This document shows, piece by piece, positions 24,968 through 32,389 of a DNA stretch of 64,000 bases. The position numbers were made by a program, and so were the translations under genes. Positions within the stretch are counted from its first letter, which is position 1; every line of letters begins with the position of its first letter. The notes under the pieces were generated by a model that did no database searches, was not told the DNA's origin, and worked only from the letters and a program-made list of their open reading frames with translations. Source of the stretch: Magnetospirillum sp. SS-4. Its GTDB lineage: Bacteria > Pseudomonadota > Alphaproteobacteria > Rhodospirillales > Magnetospirillaceae. The stretch is taken from NCBI RefSeq assembly GCF_902729425.1, contig NZ_CACVCH010000081.1, positions 214,735-278,734 on the forward strand. Reading direction: 5' to 3'.

Positions 24968-26325
24968 TGGCGGTGGAGTCCGGGGGGGGACGGCATCCCA
25001 GCTTCGCCGAGGCGGTCCGGGTCTGGCTGAAGATCGGCCTGCTGAGCTTTGGCGGCCCGGCCGGCCAGATCGCCACCATGCACCGAATCCTGGTGGAGGA
25101 GAAACGCTGGGTCGGCGAGACCCGGTTCCTGCACGCCCTTAATTTCTGCATGCTGCTGCCCGGTCCCGAGGCGCAGCAATTGGCCACCTATATCGGCTGG
25201 CTGCTGCATCGCGGCGTGGGCGGACTCGTCGCCGGCACCTTGTTCGTGCTGCCCGGGTTTCTGGTGATGCTGGGACTGGCGGCGCTTTACGCCGGTTTTC
25301 AGCAGGTGCCGCTGGTGGACGGCTTGTTCTACGGCATCAAGCCGGCGGTGCTGGCGGTGGTGGTCGAGGCGCTGCTGCGCATCGGCCGGCGGGCGCTGAA
25401 GGGACGCGAATTCCTGTGGATCGCGGCGGCGGCCTTCGTCGGCATCTTTTTTTTCGCCGTCCCTTTTCCGCTGATCGTGCTGAGCGCCGGCATCGTCGGC
25501 CTGCTGGCGGCCAGGGCCGGTCATCCGGCCTTTCTTCCCCGCCTGGGGCCGGTCGGCGACGGCGGCGCCGCCGACCGGGTGCTGGACGACGGCGCCGACC
25601 ATATCCGCCCCAACCTGCGGCGGTCGCTGACCGTCGTCGCGGTCTGCCTGGCGCTGTGGTGGACGCCGGTGGTGGCGGCGTTGGCCTGGGGACAGGGATC
25701 GTTCGGCGCCATCGGCCTGTTCTTCAGCAAGCTGTCGGTGGTGACCTTCGGCGGCGCCTACGCGGTGCTGGCCTATGTGGCGCAGGAGGCGGTTGACATC
25801 CATGGCTGGCTGCGTCCGGGCGAGATGCTGGACGGTCTCGGTCTGGCCGAGACCACGCCGGGGCCGCTGATCCTGGTCAACCAGTTCGTCGGCTTTCTGG
25901 CCGGCTTCCGCGATTCCGGTCCGCTGGGACAATGGCCGGGAGCGGTCCTGGGGGCGGTCCTGGCGGTCTGGGTGACCTTCGTTCCCTGTTTTCTGTGGAT
26001 TCTGGCCGGTGCTCCCTATGTCGAGGCGTTGCGCGGCAACCGCGCCCTGGCCGGCGGACTGGCGGCCATCACCGCCGCCGTGGTGGGCGTGGTGCTCAAT
26101 CTCGGCCTGTGGTTCGCCCTGCACGTCTTGTTCGGGCGGGTGAGCGAAACCCGGCTGGGGCCGCTGCACCTTTCCATTCCCGACCCCGCCAGCCTCGATC
26201 CGATGGCCCTGGCGCTGGCGGCGGCGGCGATCATCGCCATGCTGCGGCTGCGCATGGGCATGATCGCCACCCTGGCGGCCTGTGGCGGCGTCGGCGTGGC
26301 GTGGCGGTTACTTTTTCTGGCGTAG
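24964..26325 (+). CDS. chrA: chromate transporter ChrA, long-chain bidomain form
   Basis: A 453-residue membrane protein with two homologous CHR halves. First half: FAEAVRVWLKIGLLSFGGPAGQIATMH and LLPGPEAQQLATYIGWLLHRGVGGLVAG. Second half: FFSKLSVVTFGGAYAVLAYVAQEAV and GLAETTPGPLILVNQFVGFLAGF. The family exports chromate, driven by membrane potential; many homologues in chromosomes without chromate stress have unknown anions. ATG 24964 overlaps the stop of the GGDEF/EAL gene (a second ATG follows at 24967). The final 18 bases overlap the convergent small gene. Confidence 0.93.
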   Translation: MMAVESGGGRHPSFAEAVRVWLKIGLLSFGGPAGQIATMHRILVEEKRWVGETRFLHALNFCMLLPGPEAQQLATYIGWLLHRGVGGLVAGTLFVLPGFLVMLGLAALYAGFQQVPLVDGLFYGIKPAVLAVVVEALLRIGRRALKGREFLWIAAAAFVGIFFFAVPFPLIVLSAGIVGLLAARAGHPAFLPRLGPVGDGGAADRVLDDGADHIRPNLRRSLTVVAVCLALWWTPVVAALAWGQGSFGAIGLFFSKLSVVTFGGAYAVLAYVAQEAVDIHGWLRPGEMLDGLGLAETTPGPLILVNQFVGFLAGFRDSGPLGQWPGAVLGAVLAVWVTFVPCFLWILAGAPYVEALRGNRALAGGLAAITAAVVGVVLNLGLWFALHVLFGRVSETRLGPLHLSIPDPASLDPMALALAAAAIIAMLRLRMGMIATLAACGGVGVAWRLLFLA

Positions 26326-26628
26326 GGCGGCGGCGGGCCGCAATTCCTCGGCGGTGAGGCCGCGCCCCAGCTGGTCCTCCAGATGGGGCAGCAATTGCGG
26401 AAAGAATTTCAGCGGAGCCAGCATGGCGATGGCGGTGGCGGTGCCCTTGGCCTCGTCGCCGGCATCGCGGCGGCAGCGTTGCAGCACCGACGCCACCAGC
26501 CAGTCGTCCCAGTCGTCCTGGTCGTGCCCGGCGGGCGGCGGCAGGCCGGCGAACCGGCTTAGCATATCCATCATTTCCTGTCGCGACATCTGCGCGACGG
26601 TCTTGGTCTTGGTCCCACTCATGCCCAT
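26308..26628 (-). CDS. small conserved-looking protein of unknown function
   Basis: A 106-residue soluble protein, N-terminus MGMSGTKTKTVAQMSRQEMM. It is helical and charged, with WDDWLVASVLQRCRRD in the middle and LEDQLGRGLTAEELRPAAAL at the end. I recognise no family. ATG 26622 is an alternative start with a better-spaced GGGGC. Its 3' end overlaps that of chrA by 18 bases in convergent orientation. Confidence 0.6.
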   Translation of the reverse strand: MGMSGTKTKTVAQMSRQEMMDMLSRFAGLPPPAGHDQDDWDDWLVASVLQRCRRDAGDEAKGTATAIAMLAPLKFFPQLLPHLEDQLGRGLTAEELRPAAALRQKK

Positions 26629-26694
26629 GCCCCGATAACTTCCCCAAGGAGGAGTCTACTCCAGCCGGGTTCGAGGGGGAAGGGGGTCGCATCG

Positions 26695-26736
26695 CCAGGG
26701 GCCGGCCCGCGCGGCGCGTGCGCCGCCGGCCCCTGG
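26695..26736 (-). terminator. GC-rich hairpin downstream of the YkgJ-type gene
   Basis: Arms CCAGGGGCCGG and CCGGCCCCTGG (26695-26705 and 26726-26736), with an inner CGGCG/CGCCG pair, lie 17 bases past the stop at 26753. Stable enough to be a terminator or mRNA-end stabiliser, but without a T run. Confidence 0.4.
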
Positions 26737-26752
26737 ACGGACGGCGCGCGGT

Positions 26753-27712
26753 TCAGGCGGCGCCCATCTCGGTTCTGGCCTTGGCGATGGCCTGCTGGAG
26801 GACGTGTTCCTTCAGCGTCAGGGTGGGTTCATTGAACAGCACCGCCTTCAGCCAGTCGTAGCCCAGCAGCAGCAGCGCCTCGTCGTCGGTCTTGATGATG
26901 TCGACCGCCTCGGGGGCGATTTCGTAGGACTCCAGGAACCGGGTGTTGAGAACGAAGTTGCGGAAGGCGTCGACGTCTGCGGTGGCCATGAAGAACATCT
27001 TGCGGGTGGCCAGCGACGGGGCCTTGCCCATGGGGCCGCCCATGGTGCTCCACGACGCCATCTTCATCAGGATGTCGATCCAGCCGCGATCCACCCGCTC
27101 GTTGTCGGTGACCTGCTGTTCGGCCTTGTAGGCGCCGACATTCTGGACCTGATCCTCGTCGTGGCCCTTGCAATGGGGCTCGGTGACGATGAAGTTGAAG
27201 TCCTCCTTGGACTCGGCGTCCTTCATCTTCATGGAGACCACGCCTAGCGGGTAGTATCGGCAGGTGGCTGGCCGTGCGGCATAGACCGAACAGCCGTCAT
27301 CGGTGACGAAGGCGCAGGCGCCCTTGCCGTCGGTGCCGCCCATCTTCAGCTTGGCCACCGGCAGGTTGGATTTGTCGAAGGTGGCGGGCACGGTGTATTC
27401 GGCCAGGAACTGGGCCGGGCGCACCTCGAAATGCTTGGACAGCCGCAGGATGTCGTAAGGCGTCAGGGTGATGTCGGCGCCGTGGCAGCACTGGTTCCAG
27501 CACGACACCCCCTTGTGGCAGCGGAAGCGGAAGGTGTCCTCGGCATCGAGGCGTACCGGGTTGACCGGGGTGCCGCCCTCGCCGCGCACGGCGTCGAACA
27601 CCTCCAGCTGAAGGTCGGGCTCGGCCGGGACATAGGTGCTGGCCGCCAGTTCCTCCTCGTCGATGTAGTAATCGTCGTCGTCATCGCCGGGGGTGCGGGG
27701 CGTGTTGCTCAT
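26753..27712 (-). CDS. YkgJ/FliB-type cysteine cluster protein
   Basis: A 319-residue protein with an acidic N-terminus (DDDDDYYIDEEE-like) and a YkgJ-family cysteine cluster: CHKGVSCWNQCCHGADI near residues 61-77 and ACAFVTDDGCSVYAARPATCRYYPLG near 135-160. Such proteins bind a metal, probably Zn or an Fe-S cluster. The C-terminal half is specific and may bind a partner. It is on the same strand as aprBA, 203 bases downstream of aprA with REP-like repeats between; similar proteins often occur near sulfur-metabolism genes, so an accessory role for Apr is possible but inferred. Confidence 0.82.
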   Translation of the reverse strand: MSNTPRTPGDDDDDYYIDEEELAASTYVPAEPDLQLEVFDAVRGEGGTPVNPVRLDAEDTFRFRCHKGVSCWNQCCHGADITLTPYDILRLSKHFEVRPAQFLAEYTVPATFDKSNLPVAKLKMGGTDGKGACAFVTDDGCSVYAARPATCRYYPLGVVSMKMKDAESKEDFNFIVTEPHCKGHDEDQVQNVGAYKAEQQVTDNERVDRGWIDILMKMASWSTMGGPMGKAPSLATRKMFFMATADVDAFRNFVLNTRFLESYEIAPEAVDIIKTDDEALLLLGYDWLKAVLFNEPTLTLKEHVLQQAIAKARTEMGAA

Positions 27713-27744
27713 GGGGGGCTCTCTTCCGAAAGTCGCAGGTTAGG

Positions 27745-27832
27745 CTCATCCTTCGAGACGGCCCTCTCGGGCCTCCTCAGGATGAGGAACAGTAGCATGA
27801 CCTCGTCCTGAGGAGCGAAGCGTCTCGAAGGG
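27745..27832. repeat. REP-like palindromic repeat pair
   Basis: Copy A, 27745-27787, begins CTCATCCTTCGAGACGGCC and ends CCTCCTCAGGATGAG; its ends are complementary and GGCCC/GGGCC pair inside. Copy B, 27801-27832, is a shorter, inverted relative (reverse complement begins CCTTCGAGACGC and ends CCTCAGGACGAGG). The same 43-bp unit recurs at 32206-32248. This resembles the dispersed intergenic REP/BIME class seen in alphaproteobacteria. Confidence 0.75.
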
Positions 27833-27915
27833 CGGGGGCATGGAAAGGCCGAAGACAAGTCGGGGCGCCGGCAAGCCGGCGCCCCGTCCAAGTCATCGGC
27901 GCTGGAGGAAAGGGC

Positions 27916-29838
27916 TCAGTGGCCCTGGCCCTCGTAGCGCTTCTCGACCATGTCGACATGGGCGCGCTTGAAGCACTTCCAGTCGCCGGTGTCGGGGTCG
28001 ATGCGGCTGTTGACGAAGCACTTCCACTCGGCCTCGTTCAGCTTCGGATAGTCGGCGCGGTAGTAGAAGCCCGGATAGCGGGTCTCCTCGCGGAACATGA
28101 TGTGCCGCAGATGCGCCTCGGCGGTGACGATGCGGTGATAGTTCTCCCAGGCCCGCATCAGCTCGTGCAGGTCCTTGGCGCGCATCTTCTTGCTGTCTTC
28201 CTTCAGCATGGTCAGGTACTGAAGGCCCATCTCAAGCAGCTTGCCGTTGGTGTTGTAGTAGGTGGACACGCCGGCCACGTACTCGTCCATCAGCTTCTGC
28301 AAGCGCATCTGGAGCATGCGCGGCAGGATGTAGTTGGGGTTCACGTCCTCGGCGGTGGTCTTGTCCTTGTGCTCGAGGTAGGTGCGGACCGGCTTGTAGA
28401 TCTCCTCGGTGATCGCCTTGATGTCGCCCTTCAGCGCCGGCTTGAAGCCCTTGTTGTCGCGGACGAACTTCACCATGTTCTTGGCGGCGATGCGGCCTTC
28501 GGCGTGCGAGCCCGACGAGAACTTGTGGCCCGAGGCCCCGACGCCGTCGCCGGCGGTGAACAGGCCCTTCACGGTGGTCATGCGGTTGTAGCCCCACTTC
28601 CACTCAGCCGGCGAGTTCAGGTCGTCCGGCCCCGACACCCAGATGCCGCAGCAGCCGGAATGGCTGCCCAGCAGGTAGGGCTCGGTCGGCATCAGTTCGG
28701 AGGGGGTCTTTTCGGGGCGGATGTTGTTGCCCGCCCACACGCCGGCCTGGCCGATGCACATGTCCAGGAAGTCTTCCCAGGCCTCGGCCTCCAGGTGCTT
28801 GATCTCCTGGGGGGTCATGGTCTCGGCCAGCTTGGCCATGGCCGCCGGGGTCTGCATCAGGATCGGGCCGCGGCCCTCCTTCATTTCCTTCAGCATGGCG
28901 TGGTTGCGCAGGCAGGTCGGAACCACCGTGGCCTTGTCGTAGGGAGCGAAATCGGCCAGCATCTCGGCGTTCTTCACCACGTAGTCCTCGCCGAAGCCGT
29001 TGGTGGCCTTCGACTTGAACAGCAGGAACCACGCGCCCACCGGGCCGTAGCCGTCCTTGAAGCGGGCCGGCACGAAGCGGTTTTCCATCATGGTCAGCTC
29101 GGCACCGACTTCCGCCGCCATGGCGTAGGTCGAGCCGGCGTTCCACACCGGGTACCAGGTGCGGCCGTTGCCCTCGCCGGTCGAGCGGGGACGGAAGCAG
29201 TTCACCGCGCCGCCGGCCACGTCCAGGATGGCGTTGGCGCGGAAGACGTACAGCTTGTGCTCGCGCACCGAGAAACCGACGGCGCCGGCGATCCGGTTGC
29301 CTTCGTTCTGGTCGAGCAGCATCTTCACGATGAAGCAGCGCTCGATGATGTTCTCGATGCCGAGCGCCTTCTTGGCGGCTTCGGCGACGATGGTCTTGTA
29401 GCCCTCGCCGTTGATCATGATCTGCCACTTGCCCGAACGGACCGGCTTGCCGCCGTCCTTCAGGGGCACGCCCTCGGTGCTCTTGTCCTTCCAGATGGGC
29501 AGGCCCCATTCCTCGAACATATGCACCGAATCGTCGACGTGACGGCCCACGTCGTAGACCAGGTCGTCGCGGGTGATGCCCATCAGGTCGGCCGAGACCA
29601 TGCGGCAGTAATCGGCCGGGTCGCGGTCGGGGCCGAGATAGGTGTTGATGGCGGACAGGCCCATGGCGACGGCGCCGGAGCGGTCGAGGGCGGCCTTGTC
29701 GACCAGGGTGATCTTGGCGTCGGGAGCCCAGCGGCGGGCCTCGAAGGCGGCGCCGCAGGCGGCCATGCCGCCGCCGATGATCAGAATATCGGTATCGATC
29801 TCAATAATTTCCGGATTGCCGAAGCTATATTCGGTCAT
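27916..29838 (-). CDS. aprA: dissimilatory adenylylsulfate reductase, alpha subunit
   Basis: A 640-residue FAD flavoprotein. With AprB it interconverts APS with sulfite and AMP in the cytoplasm. Seen: FAD loop DILIIGGGMAACGAAFEARRW (residues 18-38), SGAVAMGLSAINTYLG, CFRPRSTGEGNGRTWYPVWNAGSTYAMAAEVGAELTMMENRFVPARFKDGYGPVGAW, THKF-like FTAGDGVGASGHKFSSGSHAEGR. Together these match dissimilatory AprA and separate it from fumarate reductases. ATG 29838 is chosen by homology to the MTEYSFGNPEIIEIDTDILI start. It follows aprB by 55 bases. In an aerobic or microaerobic alphaproteobacterium it most likely works oxidatively (sulfite to APS). Confidence 0.96.
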   Translation of the reverse strand: MTEYSFGNPEIIEIDTDILIIGGGMAACGAAFEARRWAPDAKITLVDKAALDRSGAVAMGLSAINTYLGPDRDPADYCRMVSADLMGITRDDLVYDVGRHVDDSVHMFEEWGLPIWKDKSTEGVPLKDGGKPVRSGKWQIMINGEGYKTIVAEAAKKALGIENIIERCFIVKMLLDQNEGNRIAGAVGFSVREHKLYVFRANAILDVAGGAVNCFRPRSTGEGNGRTWYPVWNAGSTYAMAAEVGAELTMMENRFVPARFKDGYGPVGAWFLLFKSKATNGFGEDYVVKNAEMLADFAPYDKATVVPTCLRNHAMLKEMKEGRGPILMQTPAAMAKLAETMTPQEIKHLEAEAWEDFLDMCIGQAGVWAGNNIRPEKTPSELMPTEPYLLGSHSGCCGIWVSGPDDLNSPAEWKWGYNRMTTVKGLFTAGDGVGASGHKFSSGSHAEGRIAAKNMVKFVRDNKGFKPALKGDIKAITEEIYKPVRTYLEHKDKTTAEDVNPNYILPRMLQMRLQKLMDEYVAGVSTYYNTNGKLLEMGLQYLTMLKEDSKKMRAKDLHELMRAWENYHRIVTAEAHLRHIMFREETRYPGFYYRADYPKLNEAEWKCFVNSRIDPDTGDWKCFKRAHVDMVEKRYEGQGH

Positions 29839-29893
29839 AGTCGTTTCCTTCCCTTGGAAGCGCGGTCCTGGTGCTCTGATCCCGTCGGGGGCT

Positions 29894-30316
29894 TCAGATG
29901 CGCGGCAGGGTCTTGCCCGTCTCGGTGAACAGCAGGTGGTCGTCCAGGCTGCCCGGAGCCGACTTGCCGGCATAGGGGTCGATGGAGCCGACCGGGGTGG
30001 TGCGGACCGGGAACTTGAAGCGCTTCACCTCGCCATCGCGGAACTTGATGGTCCACATGATGGCGCTGTCGGTGCGCATGGGGATGACGGCGCCGCCCAT
30101 GGGGACGAAATCCTGATAGGCACGCACTTCGATGGCCTGCTGCGGGCAAGCCTTGACGCAGCACTGGCATTCCCAGCACTGGTCGGGTTCCTGGTTGAAG
30201 GCCTTCATCCGGGCGGTGTCGAGCTTCATCAGGTTATTGGGGCAAATATACATGCAGGCGGTGACCGTGCCGCCCTTGCAGCCGTCGCACTTCTCGGTAT
30301 GGACAAACGTAGGCAT
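29894..30316 (-). CDS. aprB: dissimilatory adenylylsulfate reductase, beta subunit
   Basis: A 140-residue ferredoxin-like protein binding two [4Fe-4S] clusters: Cys10, Cys13, Cys21, Cys25 in CDGCKGGTVTACMYICP and the second set in CWECQCCVKACPQQAIEV. The C-terminal tail wraps AprA in known structures (FKFPVRTTPVGSIDPYAGK). It passes electrons between the AprA flavin and the membrane or Qmo partner. GGGGAGG lies upstream of the ATG. First gene of the aprBA operon, with a near-consensus promoter about 107 bases upstream. Confidence 0.96.
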   Translation of the reverse strand: MPTFVHTEKCDGCKGGTVTACMYICPNNLMKLDTARMKAFNQEPDQCWECQCCVKACPQQAIEVRAYQDFVPMGGAVIPMRTDSAIMWTIKFRDGEVKRFKFPVRTTPVGSIDPYAGKSAPGSLDDHLLFTETGKTLPRI

Positions 30317-30429
30317 TAAAACCTCCCCAGTTGCCTTTCGGCGGGTCTCCCTCTCGTGGCCGAGGCCGTTATCCGGAGCGGCTGCGCGAGTCTGCGCGTC
30401 CCCCTCCGGGGTCGACCGGCTATTCACCA

Positions 30430-30458
30430 TTTATATTACGTGTTTTACATATTTGCAA
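30430..30458 (-). promoter_or_regulatory. sigma70-like promoter of aprBA
   Basis: On the minus strand TTGCAA (30458-30453) and TATAAA (30435-30430) are 17 bases apart in the most AT-rich stretch of the island. Transcription would start near 30423, leaving a leader of about 107 nt before aprB. The region also separates aprBA from the divergent pyrophosphohydrolase gene. Confidence 0.6.
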
Positions 30459-30537
30459 TGCGTGACATACATCATGCGACCGACAATTTCGTTAACATTG
30501 GAACGGATGCAATGAAGCAACGCAATCGGCGGGAATC

Positions 30538-30915
30538 ATGAAAGAATCGGATTCAAGTCCCCCTCCGTCCCTGGCCGGATTGACCGAAAGATTGCTGGCG
30601 TTCCGCGACGCCAGGGACTGGCGCCAGTTTCACACCGTCAAGAATCTGATGCTGTCGCTGGCCCTGGAGGCGGCCGAGGTGATGGAGCTCGCCCAATGGA
30701 AGACCGACGAGCAGGTCGACGCCGCCCTGGCCGATCCGGTCCTGCGGCATCGGCTGGAGGAGGAATGCGCCGATGTCCTGCTGTACCTGCTGCTGCTGGC
30801 CGAACGCACCGGAATCGACCTGGCGCGGGCGGCCGAGGCCAAGATCGCCGTCAACGAGGCCCGTTACCCGATCGATAAGTCGCGGGGTAACGCACGGAAA
30901 TATAACGAACTTTAG
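30538..30915 (+). CDS. MazG-like nucleotide pyrophosphohydrolase
   Basis: A 125-residue all-alpha NTP pyrophosphohydrolase of the MazG/dCTPase (RS21-C6) group. The metal-binding carboxylates are visible in LALEAAEVMELAQW (about residues 40-53) and LEEECADVLLYLLLL (about 72-86), matching the EXXE-n-EXXD pattern. It would hydrolyse an NTP or dNTP to NMP and PPi. It lies between aprBA (divergent) and sat (same strand, 107 bases on). The position beside sat, which consumes PPi when run toward ATP, may be meaningful. AT-rich bases upstream of sat suggest sat also has its own promoter. Confidence 0.88.
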   Translation: MKESDSSPPPSLAGLTERLLAFRDARDWRQFHTVKNLMLSLALEAAEVMELAQWKTDEQVDAALADPVLRHRLEEECADVLLYLLLLAERTGIDLARAAEAKIAVNEARYPIDKSRGNARKYNEL

Positions 30916-31021
30916 TACAACAGCAGATTCTTGTGGAAAAGACGCATAATTTAGACTTTCATAATGTGAGGCGAGGGGCCCGATAGAGGCCCCCGTGACA
31001 GAGAGAGGGAGTGCAGGAGAC

Positions 31022-32191
31022 ATGTCCAAGCTGGTGCAGCCCCATGGCGGCGGCTCGCTGAGCCCGTTGCTGTTGCCCGAGATCGAACGCAAGGAAGAAC
31101 TGAAGCGCGCCGCGACGCTGCGGCCGGTCCCCATGACCAGCCGCGAGACCTCCGACGTCATCATGCTGGCCATGGGCGCTTACACGCCGCTGACCGGCTT
31201 CATGGGCGCCAGGGACTGGAAGGGCGTCTGCGCCGAGATGAAGACCGAATCCGGTCTGTTCTGGCCGATCCCCATCACGCTGTCCGCCACCCGCGAGCTG
31301 GCCAAGGCCATCAAGGACGACGAGGAGGTGGCGCTGGTCGACGGCGAGACCGGCGAGATCATGGCGGTGATGGAGGTCTCGGAAAAGTACGAGATCGACC
31401 GCGCCTTCGAATGCCAGCACGTCTACCGCACCACCGACCCCAAGCATCCCGGCGTGGAAAAGGTCAACGAGCAGGCCGCGGTCAACCTGGGCGGGCGGGT
31501 GCGCTGCCTGTCCGAGGGCGAGTATCCATCCAAGTACAAGGGGCTCTATCTGCGTCCGGCCGAAAGCCGCGCCCTGTTCGCCGAGAAGGGATGGTCCCGC
31601 GTCGCCGCCTTCCAGACCCGCAACCCCATGCACCGCTCGCACGAGCATCTAGCCAAGATCGCGGTCGAGGTTTGCGACGGCGTCTTCATCCATCAGGTGC
31701 TGGGCAAGCTGAAGCCGGGCGACATCCCCGCCGAGACCCGCACCAAGGCCATCGACGCCATGATCGAGGGCTATTTCGTGCCCGGCACGGTGATCCAGGC
31801 CGGCTATCCCATCGAGATGCGCTATGCCGGCCCGAGGGAGGCGCTGATCCACGCCCTGATCCGCCAGAACTTCGGCTGCTCGCACCTGATCGTCGGGCGC
31901 GATCATGCCGGCGTCGGCGACTATTACGGCCCGTTCGACGCCCAGCATGTCTTCGACACGCTGTGGCCGGGCGCGCTGGAGACCAAGCCGCTCAAGATCG
32001 ACATCACCTTCTACTGCAAGAAGTGCATGGGCATGGCCACCGCCAAGACCTGCCCGCATGGGACCGAGCATCAGGTCAACATCTCGGGCACCAAGCAGCG
32101 CGAGATGCTGTCCAAGGGCGAGCCGATTCCGCCGGAATTCAGCCGGCCGGAAGTGGTGGCGATCCTGCGCGAATATTATGCCGGTCTATAG
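31022..32191 (+). CDS. sat: sulfate adenylyltransferase (ATP sulfurylase), dissimilatory homo-oligomeric type
   Basis: A 389-residue Sat-type enzyme catalysing ATP + sulfate = APS + PPi; in sulfur oxidation it runs toward ATP. Seen: [17 protein letters not shown] (about 195-211), with the substrate loop [63 protein letters not shown] (about 258-309), and the zinc-site cysteines [16 protein letters not shown] (about 331-346), seen in many dissimilatory enzymes. No APS-kinase domain. ATG 31022 is preceded by GCAGGAGAC. A perfect palindrome covers its stop codon and a REP-like repeat follows. Confidence 0.96.
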   Translation: MSKLVQPHGGGSLSPLLLPEIERKEELKRAATLRPVPMTSRETSDVIMLAMGAYTPLTGFMGARDWKGVCAEMKTESGLFWPIPITLSATRELAKAIKDDEEVALVDGETGEIMAVMEVSEKYEIDRAFECQHVYRTTDPKHPGVEKVNEQAAVNLGGRVRCLSEGEYPSKYKGLYLRPAESRALFAEKGWSRVAAFQTRNPMHRSHEHLAKIAVEVCDGVFIHQVLGKLKPGDIPAETRTKAIDAMIEGYFVPGTVIQAGYPIEMRYAGPREALIHALIRQNFGCSHLIVGRDHAGVGDYYGPFDAQHVFDTLWPGALETKPLKIDITFYCKKCMGMATAKTCPHGTEHQVNISGTKQREMLSKGEPIPPEFSRPEVVAILREYYAGL

Positions 32192-32196
32192 ACCGG
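32181..32196. repeat. perfect 16-bp palindrome across the sat stop
   Basis: CCGGTCTATAGACCGG includes the TAG stop at 32189-32191. It could be a regulator binding site or a short hairpin at the mRNA end; it might also be chance. Confidence 0.4.
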
Positions 32197-32205
32197 ATAC
32201 GTCGT

Positions 32206-32248
32206 CCTCGTCCTTCGAGACGGCCCCTTGGGCCTCCTCAGGACGAGG
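32206..32248. repeat. REP-like palindromic repeat between sat and qmoA
   Basis: A 43-bp copy of the element at 27745-27787: begins CCTCGTCCTTCGAGACGGCC and ends CCTCCTCAGGACGAGG, with self-complementary ends and inner GGCCC/GGGCC. The remaining 141 bases to qmoA hold no gene I can support. Confidence 0.75.
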
Positions 32249-32389
32249 AACGTGGTTGTGTAGGGAACCCGACGCGCCAGAAAGGCGCGGAGTTGCGGCC
32301 AAAGGCCGGCGCGGCCCGTGCCGCGAAAGCCAAGCCACCGGAGGTGGCGCCCGGCACTTGAGGGGCAAAAAACGAGTGGGGAGAGGGAT

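Noticed and set aside
27919..29928. 669-codon plus-strand open frame opposite aprA
   Set aside because: Antisense shadow of aprA with no recognisable domain and His/Val/Leu-biased composition.
30922..30965. Promoter for sat near TTGTGG and CATAAT
   Set aside because: The AT-rich stretch is suggestive, but no -35/-10 pair has acceptable spacing.
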